Of a stretch of 11,851 nt of DNA, positions 1 through 7,836 are shown one piece after another (the first letter of the stretch is position 1; each line of letters opens with the position of its first letter). The DNA lies in NCBI GenBank assembly GCA_016866915.1, contig VGKR01000011.1:1-11851 (forward strand), in the 5' to 3' direction. The notes under the pieces were generated by a model, which was not told the origin of the DNA, searched no databases, and saw only the letters and a list, made by a program, of their open reading frames with translations. A program made the position numbers and the translations under genes. This DNA is from Candidatus Pacearchaeota archaeon. Its GTDB lineage: Archaea > Nanobdellota > Nanobdellia > Pacearchaeales > GW2011-AR1.

Positions 1-3000
1 ATTGTTTTTAGCATCTTTTTATTTGGAATTTTATTAATCAGCATTTTATTTATTGATTTGATTTCATCACAATCCTATGCTCGTTCTGTTGTAGGATATA
101 CTCCTTATGTTGGTGTTCAGTATTCTACTAGAGATACATATTTTCCTTGGGTGTATGGTGCTGATGGAAACTTTAATAGAAATCTCTGTGAAGCAGGGCA
201 GGATTTTATTCTTTATGTTTCTCCAACAGGATGCATTCCTTCTGTTGTAAGAAGTGATTTACTTGAAGAGCAAAATGTTCCTGTTTTTTGTCCGATTATG
301 GCAACAAAACTAAATCCTCTGGTAGATGTTGAAGCAATAGATTATATTTCTTTTAGAGGAAATACTCCTAAAGAAGTTTCTGGATTAGGATATTATCCTG
401 CACAAGCTGCATTAGGAAAAGTCGGACTTCAGACAACATCATCCTTAGCAAATACAATCGGATATGCTGTTATTGTTTTAAGACAGCAAAAAAATGAATC
501 TGCAATGCCCGAATTTGTTGAAGGAAATATTACAGCTATGATTAAATATGATGTTAAAAATGCATTTGGAGTAGGGCAAGCATCATTTTATCTTAATGAA
601 ATGAGTGACTCAGAATGGAATGAAAATTTCAAAAGATATGGTTTTTGGCAAGGAAGAGGTTATCTAAGAGTTGATTCTGTTGAAGATAATCGAGCAGTTA
701 TTTCAATTTATTCAGATAGAGACACATACAGCATGGCTAAGACAGAGAAGAGAGTGGTTGCAACTGTTCCAATTGAGGTTGGAAAAACTTCTCGAGAAAT
801 ACTTATGCCTGGTTTTGATTATTGCATGGGTGCATTGCAATTGCAACTTCACTCAGTTGAAAATCCCGGAACAATGGCAAAACTGAATATTAATGGAGAT
901 TATATTGATTTAAAAAAAGGAGAAAAATTTATTGATGACAAGTGTTATATAAGGGATATTAATAAAAGAGGAGTTGCAGAAACAGTATCTATCACATGCA
1001 GAGAAGACACAAAAACAAATACTTTTTCTTTAACTATAAATCCAAAAATTGTTCTTAATATAAACGGAACTCCAAAAGAATATAGCATTGGTGATAAATT
1101 GTATGAAGAAATAAAAGATGGAAAATTAACTGGAAAATCAGTTTATCTTGTTTATGCGAGAACAAATAAAGATTCAAGAAAAGGAGAGGATTTAACAATT
1201 ACAATTGTTGCAATTGAAGGAATAAATGAAAAACTAAGTACTGACCGCGTGATTGCTATGGGTAAATTTCTAAACAGATATCCTGATCCTGAAAAATCTC
1301 AGAAAGAAGAAGGACTTGCTAATAAGATTAAAAATACTTTTATAACAGGTATTTCTGAAATAGAAAGAATTTTTATTAGAGGACTTGTAACAGGAGAAGC
1401 ATTTAGAAATATCAATGTTAATTCATCAGAAATAGAGCATTTTGGAAAAAAGATCAAATTAGTTGGATTTGCAGGTGCAAGAAATGCTGATTTTTCTCAA
1501 TTTTCTTCTTATTTTAAAGAATACTATGACAAAGCTATGAAAGATTATAATGATATATTAGATAATTATGATAAGGAAAAATATCCGCAAGAAGATTCAG
1601 CAACTATCGGACAAAAAGCCTTAGAAGGAATGATAGAACTTGCCCAGAAAGCTCAGCAAATGAAAACTTTGCTTGAGTTCTGTGAGAATTTTGAAAAAAG
1701 ATATTCTAATATTGATGCTCCAAATGTTTGCCAAGATGAATCTCAAATCTCAAGTCTTGATTTTTCAGCAAGAGAAGTTGAAATTTCTGGAAAAATCTAT
1801 AGTATTTCAATGGTTAGAATTCAAGAACCATCCTTTGATGATTTAGGGGTGACTGTTGATATTGGAGGAACATCAGATAATTTTACTGGTTCAAAAAATA
1901 TGGGCTTGAATGATAGAGTGGAAATTAATACCTCTGAATATATTACTTTGATTGGAGTTGAAAGAGATTATGCAATCTTTGATATTAGTGGCATAACAAG
2001 AACAACAACTGCAAGCACAGTAAAAATAAATCTGAATTCTTACGAGATTGTCGGAAGTCATAATTATAGAATTGGTGTCACAAAAATTAATCTGGATAAG
2101 GTTGCTAAAGTTTCTGTTAAACCAAATATAAAACGTGAAACAACTAATGCAACTTTTTCTTTTAAAATAGGAATTGAAAAAAGAGCAATACAGCTTACTC
2201 CTGAAAAAACACAGGAAAGAATTGAAAAACTTAATAAAACAATTGCCCGCTGGGAAAATATAAATGAAAAACTTGGAACAGTTGTCAAAACAGGTAAAGC
2301 TGCTTGCCTCGCTACATCAACAGCATTGACTGTTAAATATTTCTTTGCCAATCTTAGAGGAGAGGGAATTGCAAGAGAAATGATTATGAGAGAATCCGGT
2401 GGATGGATGGAATTTTGTGAAGCTGAAAAGATTAGAACTGGAAAATCTGTAAGTGATTGTTTATTAGAAAATTCTGATAAAATAGATGCAAATGTTAACG
2501 AAATAACCCAAATAATACAAGAGCAAAATAAAAAATATAAGGAGCTTCAGCAAGGAATAACTAAAAAAACTGATTTTTTGGGAGAAGATGTTGTTGATAC
2601 AGATGCTTTGATGGAGAGACTTGTTGATACAGACTCTCAATTTAAAAATGATTTGAATAGTGTTGCAAACAAGATAGATAAAATCAAAATTAGTGGCTCT
2701 AATGTTTCTGTTTCAGACATAATTAATAAAATAAATAGTGAAACAATCACATTGACTCAAGCAAAAGAGATTCAATTAAATGCTCAGCTTTTGAATTCTG
2801 AAGATTCCAGAATAAGAGAAATTGCAAAAAAGAATTTAGAAGCAGGTTTGGGAGATGTTTGGGTTAATATGCAGCAGACAGTTGAAAGAAACACCTTTGC
2901 CAGCACTTATGCTGCAGGAAGTGCAGCAACATTAATTTCAAGTTCAAAAGAGAAAATGACTGAAATCTATATGACTGAAGATAAAACTTTTTCACAACTT

Positions 3001-5763
3001 ACAGGTCTTTCAGCAAATGTGCCTGCTAATAGTTTAGTTCATCTTGTTAAGAATCGAGCTGATGGACAAGAATATCTTCTTGTTTTAGATAATGATTATG
3101 TTGTAAAAGAAACATATGATATTGGTGCGGGAGGCCAATTAACCCTATCAACACAGAGAAATCCATTGCAAATTTCAATCAAGAAATTTGATAGAACAAC
3201 ATATCAAAATCCATCTACAACAATGGTTTTGAAATATTATGAAAGTGGAAACTATCAAGGTGTCCCTGCAATTATTCCATTTAATACTGCAGAGGGATGG
3301 TATGCTGCAGTTAAACCATCTGTTTCTTTGAGTAGCTCAATAAAAGCTGTTGATGATTCTGGAAGAGTTTCAAGTTTTTGGTTATGTAATGTTGGTGCTA
3401 ATAAAAAAGAAGAATTTTTTGAGGTTACTGATTTTGGAAGAGGTGATGATATTTGCCAAATGATTAATCGCGCCACAGGACAGCCATATGATCAATTTCC
3501 CGGACTTGAGCCAAGTGAAGCATTGAAATTAGTTAATAATGCTCAAATTGCAATTTCTCAGGCTCAAAGAGCTTACAAAGCATCTGGAATGAGTAGTAAA
3601 GTTAGCATACTTGGAAAATCCATTTCAGTAGGAGAACCTGCTTATGGAATTCCAGATTTACAATGTCAGGATTTCATGTCACCTAAAGATTGCAATCTTA
3701 TGTTTAACATTTGTGATCCTTTTGTATGTCCTAGTTCTAGATGTAATTTAGGGGGTGCTTATACTGTAAGAGATGTAATTCAATCAGGAGTAGCTGGAAG
3801 CATTGCATTGTGTCTTCCTAATTTCCCTGAAGTTGTTATACCTGTATGTGTTTCAGGTGTTCATGCTGGAATTGATGGTTATTTAAGTGTAATGAAATCT
3901 TATCAAGAGTGTTTGGGAACAAGTTTACAAACAGGACAAACTGTTGGAGTTTGTGATTATTTGCACTCTATTTATATGTGTGAATTTTTCTGGAAGCAAT
4001 CTTTACCTGTTGCAAAATACGCTGTTCCTAAATTGATAAATAAATTAGTTGGACAAAGTGTTCGTGGCGGAGGTGAATATCTTGGTGCTAAAGATGCTTG
4101 GGAAAAAGCAGGAGATTCTATAGATTATTTTACTCAATATTATGCAGCTAATTCTTATAAAGCATTTAAAGCAAGATCTCTCGAGGGTGTTGGAACAGAA
4201 GTTTGTAAAAATTGGCTTTCAATTCCAGGTTTAGGAGATGGAAAATTATTTGATGCTTTAATTTCTCCTGATTCACCATTCCAGTTCTATGGAAGTTTTC
4301 AAGAAATACCTTTCACAACAGCAACTGTTCCTCCTATTTCACACTATAAAGTATTTTATCATGTTTATGCTGGAAAAGATTTACCTGCTTATTATGAAGT
4401 TTATATAAAAGGAGATGTAGGTTCTTATTATCAAGATATTTCTTCTCGAAGACTTGTTGCAAGAGGATTTATAGCTGCAGGAGAACGTGCATCCAACACA
4501 GAAGATTTCACAGCACCTTCTGGATACAAAGAACTTTGTATTGTTGTAAATAATCAAGAAGAGTGTGGATTCAAACAAGTTTCTACTGATTTTGCTGTTC
4601 AATATATATCAGACAGTTATGTTTCTCAACAAGCTAAACAAACGAATATTACTAGCGCAAATACTTGTATTTCTGGAACATCTAGTCTTCTTAGTTTATT
4701 AAATCCAAATCTTGAAGCAGGAGCAACTGATTTGTTAAATCCTGCTATTTACAATGTAGGACTTGTTAGAATCTGCGCAACAGATGATCCTGGAAAAACA
4801 ACAGATCCTCATGTAGGAACAAAGCAAGCTCGATGGCAAGAAGTTGGCTATTGTGACACACCTGCAGTAAAATGTTGGCTTGATACAAAGAGCGTGAAAG
4901 ACTCAATAGATATTGGAACAATTGAAAATAAAACTTTGAGCGAGGTGTCTGGTAATTATTTAGATATTCTAAAAAAAGAATTAGATTATGTTGAAAATTT
5001 TGATGAGCTTGTTAAAGAAATTGAAAGTGTATCCTCTACAAATGAAAAAATAGAAAAAATAAATGCAAATCTTAACAGAGTATTTTATAATCATGAAAAA
5101 GGGCAATTGCTTTTCTTAAGAGGTGAAGCCTTTAAGAGACTTGCTTTACTTGCAGCATCACTAAAAATAACAATAGTAGAACCAAAAGAAGAAGCACCTC
5201 CAACAGAACCTTCTGAAGGGGAAGTTTGTCCTATTCCAACACCCACTGAAGAAGTATTAAAAATATCAAATGCTAGAGATAGAGTTATAAAAACCATAGA
5301 AGAACTTAATGGAAAATCCGCTCCTGGACAGAATTGTTTTCATTCAATTGAATTTGTTTATGCAAGTGCAGGAGTTAATTTCAAATGCGCTTATGCTGAT
5401 AGAACAGGTCAGCAATATTACATAAATAATAATGCATTCATAAAAATCGGTGAAGACAAAAATAGTGAAGGAAAAATTATTTTTCAAGTACCAACTCAAG
5501 ATACTTCTTGTGAAGTGCCTTTAGGTGTATTAAATTATGAACAAAAATTAAATGTAATTGAGCCTGGAGATTGGTTAGATATTGTTTATACTGACAAGTC
5601 ATCTCATGCAGTAATATTTATTTCTTGGATTGATAAAGAAAAAGGATATGCGAGAATATTTGATTGGATTGGGGGAGGAGATAGAACATATGGATATCAA
5701 AATCTTTATTTAACAGAAAAAGACCGGCCTGTTTATTTGATTAGGGGTCCTGTTCTTGTTTAG
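1..5763 (+). CDS. Giant secreted/surface protein with C-terminal NlpC/P60-like domain (5' partial)
   Basis: The reading frame is open from base 1 with no stop, so the true start lies upstream; a TTG at 58 is not the start. The first ~20 visible residues (IVFSIFLFGILLISILFIDL) form a hydrophobic signal or anchor helix, followed by SSQSYA, a plausible signal-peptidase site. About 1920 residues are visible. The N-terminal region carries Cys at 63, 78 and 97 (LCEAG, TGCIPS, VFCPIM). Residues ~735-860 are Lys/Glu-rich and helical. Residues 1222-1327 contain ten Cys. Residues ~1435-1560 look like a beta-sandwich. The last ~165 residues resemble an NlpC/P60 papain-fold hydrolase: Cys1779 (QNCFHSIEFVYASAG), an EPGDWLDI segment, His1869 (SSHAVIFISW) and a possible third residue Asp1888. 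It probably acts outside the membrane. I recall similar large uncharacterised proteins in DPANN genomes, but the overall function is unknown. It is convergent with the tRNA-Leu cluster. Confidence 0.9.
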   Translation: MVFSIFLFGILLISILFIDLISSQSYARSVVGYTPYVGVQYSTRDTYFPWVYGADGNFNRNLCEAGQDFILYVSPTGCIPSVVRSDLLEEQNVPVFCPIMATKLNPLVDVEAIDYISFRGNTPKEVSGLGYYPAQAALGKVGLQTTSSLANTIGYAVIVLRQQKNESAMPEFVEGNITAMIKYDVKNAFGVGQASFYLNEMSDSEWNENFKRYGFWQGRGYLRVDSVEDNRAVISIYSDRDTYSMAKTEKRVVATVPIEVGKTSREILMPGFDYCMGALQLQLHSVENPGTMAKLNINGDYIDLKKGEKFIDDKCYIRDINKRGVAETVSITCREDTKTNTFSLTINPKIVLNINGTPKEYSIGDKLYEEIKDGKLTGKSVYLVYARTNKDSRKGEDLTITIVAIEGINEKLSTDRVIAMGKFLNRYPDPEKSQKEEGLANKIKNTFITGISEIERIFIRGLVTGEAFRNINVNSSEIEHFGKKIKLVGFAGARNADFSQFSSYFKEYYDKAMKDYNDILDNYDKEKYPQEDSATIGQKALEGMIELAQKAQQMKTLLEFCENFEKRYSNIDAPNVCQDESQISSLDFSAREVEISGKIYSISMVRIQEPSFDDLGVTVDIGGTSDNFTGSKNMGLNDRVEINTSEYITLIGVERDYAIFDISGITRTTTASTVKINLNSYEIVGSHNYRIGVTKINLDKVAKVSVKPNIKRETTNATFSFKIGIEKRAIQLTPEKTQERIEKLNKTIARWENINEKLGTVVKTGKAACLATSTALTVKYFFANLRGEGIAREMIMRESGGWMEFCEAEKIRTGKSVSDCLLENSDKIDANVNEITQIIQEQNKKYKELQQGITKKTDFLGEDVVDTDALMERLVDTDSQFKNDLNSVANKIDKIKISGSNVSVSDIINKINSETITLTQAKEIQLNAQLLNSEDSRIREIAKKNLEAGLGDVWVNMQQTVERNTFASTYAAGSAATLISSSKEKMTEIYMTEDKTFSQLTGLSANVPANSLVHLVKNRADGQEYLLVLDNDYVVKETYDIGAGGQLTLSTQRNPLQISIKKFDRTTYQNPSTTMVLKYYESGNYQGVPAIIPFNTAEGWYAAVKPSVSLSSSIKAVDDSGRVSSFWLCNVGANKKEEFFEVTDFGRGDDICQMINRATGQPYDQFPGLEPSEALKLVNNAQIAISQAQRAYKASGMSSKVSILGKSISVGEPAYGIPDLQCQDFMSPKDCNLMFNICDPFVCPSSRCNLGGAYTVRDVIQSGVAGSIALCLPNFPEVVIPVCVSGVHAGIDGYLSVMKSYQECLGTSLQTGQTVGVCDYLHSIYMCEFFWKQSLPVAKYAVPKLINKLVGQSVRGGGEYLGAKDAWEKAGDSIDYFTQYYAANSYKAFKARSLEGVGTEVCKNWLSIPGLGDGKLFDALISPDSPFQFYGSFQEIPFTTATVPPISHYKVFYHVYAGKDLPAYYEVYIKGDVGSYYQDISSRRLVARGFIAAGERASNTEDFTAPSGYKELCIVVNNQEECGFKQVSTDFAVQYISDSYVSQQAKQTNITSANTCISGTSSLLSLLNPNLEAGATDLLNPAIYNVGLVRICATDDPGKTTDPHVGTKQARWQEVGYCDTPAVKCWLDTKSVKDSIDIGTIENKTLSEVSGNYLDILKKELDYVENFDELVKEIESVSSTNEKIEKINANLNRVFYNHEKGQLLFLRGEAFKRLALLAASLKITIVEPKEEAPPTEPSEGEVCPIPTPTEEVLKISNARDRVIKTIEELNGKSAPGQNCFHSIEFVYASAGVNFKCAYADRTGQQYYINNNAFIKIGEDKNSEGKIIFQVPTQDTSCEVPLGVLNYEQKLNVIEPGDWLDIVYTDKSSHAVIFISWIDKEKGYARIFDWIGGGDRTYGYQNLYLTEKDRPVYLIRGPVLV

Positions 5764-5772
5764 AAAAACTTT

Positions 5773-5786
5773 AGAATTATAATTCT
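5773..5786. terminator. Inverted repeat between convergent units
   Basis: AGAATTATAATTCT is a perfect 14-base palindrome, 10 bases after the stop of the giant gene and 9 bases beyond the tRNA-like array that converges on it. It may end transcription from either side. Archaeal termination relies mostly on T-tracts, which are weak here, so the role is uncertain. Confidence 0.3.
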
Positions 5787-5794
5787 GCTAATCA

Positions 5795-5862
5795 TGCGGG
5801 AGATAAGATTCGAACTGAAAACTCACAGCGGGTTTTCGATCCTGCAACCATTGAATCCTTTA
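5795..5862 (-). pseudogene. tRNA-like 3' remnant downstream of tRNA-Leu
   Basis: Read on the minus strand, this 68-base stretch ends in TTCGAATCTTATCTCCCGCA. That nearly matches the T-loop, T-stem 3' side, acceptor 3' side and discriminator A of the adjacent tRNA-Leu (one difference over 21 bases). Upstream of it, GCAGG-ATCGAAAA-CCCGC forms an anticodon-like hairpin with one mismatch and an 8-base loop, reminiscent of tRNA-Ser(CGA). The T-stem has two mismatches out of five and there is no acceptor 5' half or D-arm, so it cannot fold as a normal tRNA by itself. It is either a decayed tandem tRNA or the 3' half of a tRNA interrupted by tRNA-Leu; the 5' half could be 5947-5998. Confidence 0.6.
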
Positions 5863-5946
5863 TGCGGGAGATAGGATTCGAACCTATGTAGGCACTAAGC
5901 CATCAGGTCCTAAGCCTGACCCGTTTGACCACTCCGGCACTCCCGC
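5863..5946 (-). tRNA. tRNA-Leu (UAG)
   Basis: This is a complete 84-base cloverleaf on the minus strand. The acceptor stem GCGGGAG pairs with CTCCCGC. The D-arm is CCG/CGG around GAGTGGTCAAA. The anticodon stem TCAGG/CCTGA encloses loop CTTAGGA with anticodon TAG at 5912-5910. A long class II variable arm contains GGC/GCC, the T-stem is ATAGG/CCTAT with loop TTCGAAT, and the discriminator is A. No CCA is encoded. The long variable arm plus UAG anticodon fits leucine. Partial tRNA-like sequences abut it directly on both sides with no spacer, so maturation must cut within a longer precursor. Confidence 0.95.
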
Positions 5947-5998
5947 ATGTAGATAAGTGCTGGAAGGGCAAACCTTTTGACCACTCCGGCACTCCCGC
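5947..5998 (-). pseudogene. tRNA-like 5' remnant upstream of tRNA-Leu
   Basis: On the minus strand, the first 23 bases (acceptor 5' side GCGGGAG through D-loop GAGTGGTCAAA) are identical to the start of tRNA-Leu. After that the sequence diverges (AGGTTTGCCCTTCCAGCA) and runs straight into tRNA-Leu with no T-arm or acceptor 3' side. Only a short TGC/GCA pairing is visible around CCTTCCA, so no normal anticodon arm forms. It starts about 27 bases from the centre of the upstream TATA box, the right place for a transcript 5' end, so it is likely transcribed as the leader of tRNA-Leu. It may be a truncated duplicate, or the 5' half of an interrupted tRNA whose 3' half lies at 5795-5862. Confidence 0.6.
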
Positions 5999-6024
5999 CT
6001 ATAAAATAAGAATTACTCGCAAGA

Positions 6025-6033
6025 TATTTAAAT
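6025..6033. promoter_or_regulatory. Symmetric TATA box shared by tRNA-Leu cluster and 66-aa gene
   Basis: TATTTAAAT contains the self-complementary ATTTAAAT. Leftward, a start about 27 bases away falls near 6002, just ahead of the tRNA-like sequence at 5998. Rightward, a start about 25 bases away falls at about 6054, the ATG of the small membrane gene, giving a leaderless mRNA. Both flanks are purine-rich, as expected for a BRE. Spacing in both directions fits archaeal promoters; bidirectional use is inferred. Confidence 0.55.
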
Positions 6034-6053
6034 CTATTCTAATTATTTCAGAA

Positions 6054-6254
6054 ATGTCAAAAAGTTTAGAAATATTTTTCTTTTTTATCTATCTTCTGTT
6101 TGGAATTTACATTATAAATTTAGGATTTGATTTTTTTTCAATGCCTTTGTTTATTGTTTCAATCAATAAATGGATAGTTTTGATTGCGGGATTTTTGCTT
6201 ATTTTTGGAGGAATACTTTATTTAAAACCAACTAAAGGCGGATTTTTCTATTAA
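6054..6254 (+). CDS. Small two-helix membrane protein, 66 aa, function unknown
   Basis: Starting at ATG 6054 gives MSKSLEIFFFFIYLL and a 66-residue protein with two predicted membrane helices. The first is at about residues 6-24 (IEFF-type aromatic stretch, FGIYIINLG) and the second at about 41-58 (WIVLIAGFLLIFGGILYL). They are joined by a short loop, and the tail is basic (KPTKGGFFY). A longer frame opens at 5925, but it would run through the tRNA-like sequences and lies upstream of the TATA box, so 6054 is preferred. That start lies 25 bases from the TATA centre, fitting leaderless translation. The gene converges on TFB with 27 bases between stops. I do not recognise a named family; short two-helix proteins of this kind are common in DPANN genomes. 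Confidence 0.65.
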   Translation: MSKSLEIFFFFIYLLFGIYIINLGFDFFSMPLFIVSINKWIVLIAGFLLIFGGILYLKPTKGGFFY

Positions 6255-6267
6255 ATTTTTAAGAATT

Positions 6268-6290
6268 AAAAAATAATTAAATTATTTTTT
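6268..6290. terminator. Bidirectional terminator hairpin between 66-aa gene and TFB
   Basis: AAAAAATAA (6268-6276) pairs with TTATTTTTT (6282-6290) around a 5-base loop. The paired arms are an A-tract and a T-tract, so each strand ends in a U-run when transcribed. It overlaps the TFB stop codon and lies 14 bases after the stop of the converging 66-aa gene, so it can serve both transcripts. Confidence 0.55.
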
Positions 6291-7207
6291 TGATTTAATC
6301 TCGTTTTCTTTTTGCTTTATTTTTTCTTCAAGCTCTAATTTTTCTATTAATTCCTTGTATCTATTTCTTATTGTAACTTCTGTGATACCGGCTATATCTG
6401 CAACTTCTCTTTGTGTTTTTTTCTCGTCATTCATTAAAGCTGCAACATATAAAGCTGCTGCTGCAATTCCAGCAGGACCTCTTCCAGAAGTTAATTCAAC
6501 TTCTTCTGCTTTTTTGAGAACCTTAAGAGCATCATTTTGAGTTTTTGGAGAGAGTTTTAAAACAGAGGAAAATCTTGATATGTAATCTTTTGGAGAGCTT
6601 TGATTTACTTTTATTCCTAATTTTCTTATAATAAATCTATATGTTCTTCCTATTTCTTTTCTTTCTACATCAGAAGCTGTTGCCATTTCATCTAAAGTTC
6701 TTGGTATATTATAAGAGCGGCATGCTGCATAAAGACAAGCTGCAATTACAGATTCCATTGAGCGACCCCGAACAAGTCCTCTTTGCACAACATAATTATA
6801 GATTCTAGCAGCTTCATCTCTTACAACATTCGGAAGATTAAGATACGATGCAATAACTCTTAATTCAGCCATTGCAAGTCTAAGATTTCTTTCAATGCTT
6901 GTTGAAACTCTTTCTTGCCATTTTTTTAATCTTAAGAATTTTCGGGTTTGTTTTGGCTCTAATCTATAAATATCAGAGATTTCACCTACATTAGTTGTAA
7001 GTCCTTTGTCAAATTTTTGAATGCTTGTGGGAGCACCACCTCTGCCTTTTTTTTCTCCTTTGTCAAATTTTCCTTGCAAATCAATACCTGTGTCAACCAT
7101 TTTTTCTTCAACAACTAATCCACAATCATTGCAAATGATTTCTCCTAAATGAGGACATAAGTAAGATGAATACTTCCACATTCCGGGCATTTTTTTATAA
7201 AAGTCAT
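6282..7207 (-). CDS. tfb: Transcription initiation factor B (TFB), zinc ribbon frameshifted
   Basis: This is the archaeal TFIIB homologue, which binds TBP-TATA complexes and recruits RNA polymerase. The main frame (6282-7190, 302 codons) contains the second zinc-ribbon half GEIICNDCGLVVEE, the linker FDKGEKKGRGGAPTS/FDKGLTTNVG, a first cyclin fold at ~105-185 and a second at ~198-275. The second fold ends in the BRE-reading helix-turn-helix TQREVADIAGITEVTIRNRYKEL. The first zinc-ribbon half is encoded upstream in another frame from ATG 7207 (MTFIKKCPECGSIHLTY, then a stop at 7147-7145). Restoring one base between 7156 and 7155 (GTCC to GATCC) gives an uninterrupted CPECG...Y-DPHL-GEIICNDCG, the canonical TFB ribbon. 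The start at 7190 is therefore probably an artefact of a one-base deletion, whether sequencing error or real. The cyclin folds are intact. The gene lies downstream of S8e with its own TATA elements. Confidence 0.93.
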
Positions 7208-7256
7208 TTTTAGAAAATTAAGAACATTTTTTTATTACTTCGGGGTTTACCATAAA

Positions 7257-7306
7257 CTTTATAAGTAAAGTTATGCGCAACCTTTATAAACTTTTCCCCT
7301 TTATAA
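7257..7306 (-). promoter_or_regulatory. Three TATA-like boxes upstream of TFB
   Basis: On the minus strand TTATAAAG occurs at 7306-7299, 7289-7282 and 7264-7257. The nearest copy predicts a start at about 7235, roughly 28 bases before the canonical TFB ATG at 7207. The others would give longer leaders or serve as additional TBP/TFB docking sites. The region lies between S8e and TFB, so TFB likely has its own promoter as well as any read-through. Confidence 0.5.
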
Positions 7307-7333
7307 GGCTTTCGTTTTTAGAAATTTTGATTT

Positions 7334-7702
7334 TTATTGTTTTTCTTCTATTAGAATTCCATTTACCATGCCTTCTTGACTTGGCCTATTTGTAATTTTA
7401 ACTTTTCCCAATTCTGTTTCTACAATTGTTCCTTTTGTTAGAACGTTTTGTCTTGCAAGGAATCTATTTGAAGGTGTTTCAAGAACATTTTTTATTTCTA
7501 ATTTCTTGTTTTTGTTCTTAATTAAAACATTCACAAATTTTGATCTTAAAAGCAGAGTTTTTTTATTTCCTCCTCTAACAATTAAGCTTTTTCTTTTTTC
7601 TTCTCCTAGTTTTACAGTTCTTTTTTGACGAGGCAATTCATAGAGTTTCTTTTTTCTTGCCTTATGATATTTTCCCCCTGATATTTTTCTTCCTTTTTTC
7701 AT
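7334..7702 (-). CDS. rps8e: 30S ribosomal protein S8e
   Basis: This 122-residue small basic protein of the archaeal/eukaryotic small ribosomal subunit binds rRNA. The N-terminus MKKGRKISGGKYHKARKKKLYELPR has the S8e signature (GR..GG.Y...RKK...E), followed by the conserved LGEEKRKSLIVRGGNKKTLLLRS block. The core continues with ETPSNRFLARQNVLTKGTIVETELGKVKITNRPSQEGMVNGILIEE. The length fits archaeal S8e (about 120-130 residues). The ATG at 7702 sits about 31 bases after a predicted start from the TATA at 7764-7755. It is followed on the same strand by TFB and divergent from LSm. Confidence 0.97.
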   Translation of the reverse strand: MKKGRKISGGKYHKARKKKLYELPRQKRTVKLGEEKRKSLIVRGGNKKTLLLRSKFVNVLIKNKNKKLEIKNVLETPSNRFLARQNVLTKGTIVETELGKVKITNRPSQEGMVNGILIEEKQ

Positions 7703-7754
7703 GGTATTTTTTAGATATTATTTTAATTTTTATACTAATGCCACCTGCTTTTTT

Positions 7755-7764
7755 ATTTATATAA
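7755..7764 (-). promoter_or_regulatory. TATA box for rpS8e
   Basis: The minus strand reads TTATATAAAT, about 57 bases ahead of the S8e ATG. A start 25-27 bases downstream would give a leader of about 31 bases. The remaining S8e-LSm intergenic sequence (7703-7892) is AT-rich, holds both divergent promoters and an A/T-rich palindrome near 7806-7823, and shows no gene. Confidence 0.5.
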
Positions 7765-7836
7765 CTTTCTATTTTGAGAGCATATATGGATGTAAATTTA
7801 CGGCAAATATTTTTTAAAAATATCAACAACGAAATG

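Noticed and set aside
58..63. TTG as the start of the giant protein
   Set aside because: The same frame is open upstream to base 1 and encodes the hydrophobic signal segment, so the gene is 5' partial.
2064..2351. 95-codon minus-strand frame inside the giant gene
   Set aside because: Shadow of the coding strand; the opposite frame is a long intact protein with normal composition.
2592..2636. Tandem repeat of GTTGATACAGA
   Set aside because: Two short copies encoding VDTD within a Lys/Glu-rich helical region; too short to mean anything.
5925..6053. N-terminal extension of the 66-aa membrane protein
   Set aside because: It would be translated through tRNA-Leu and the tRNA-like sequence, upstream of the TATA box that fits ATG 6054.
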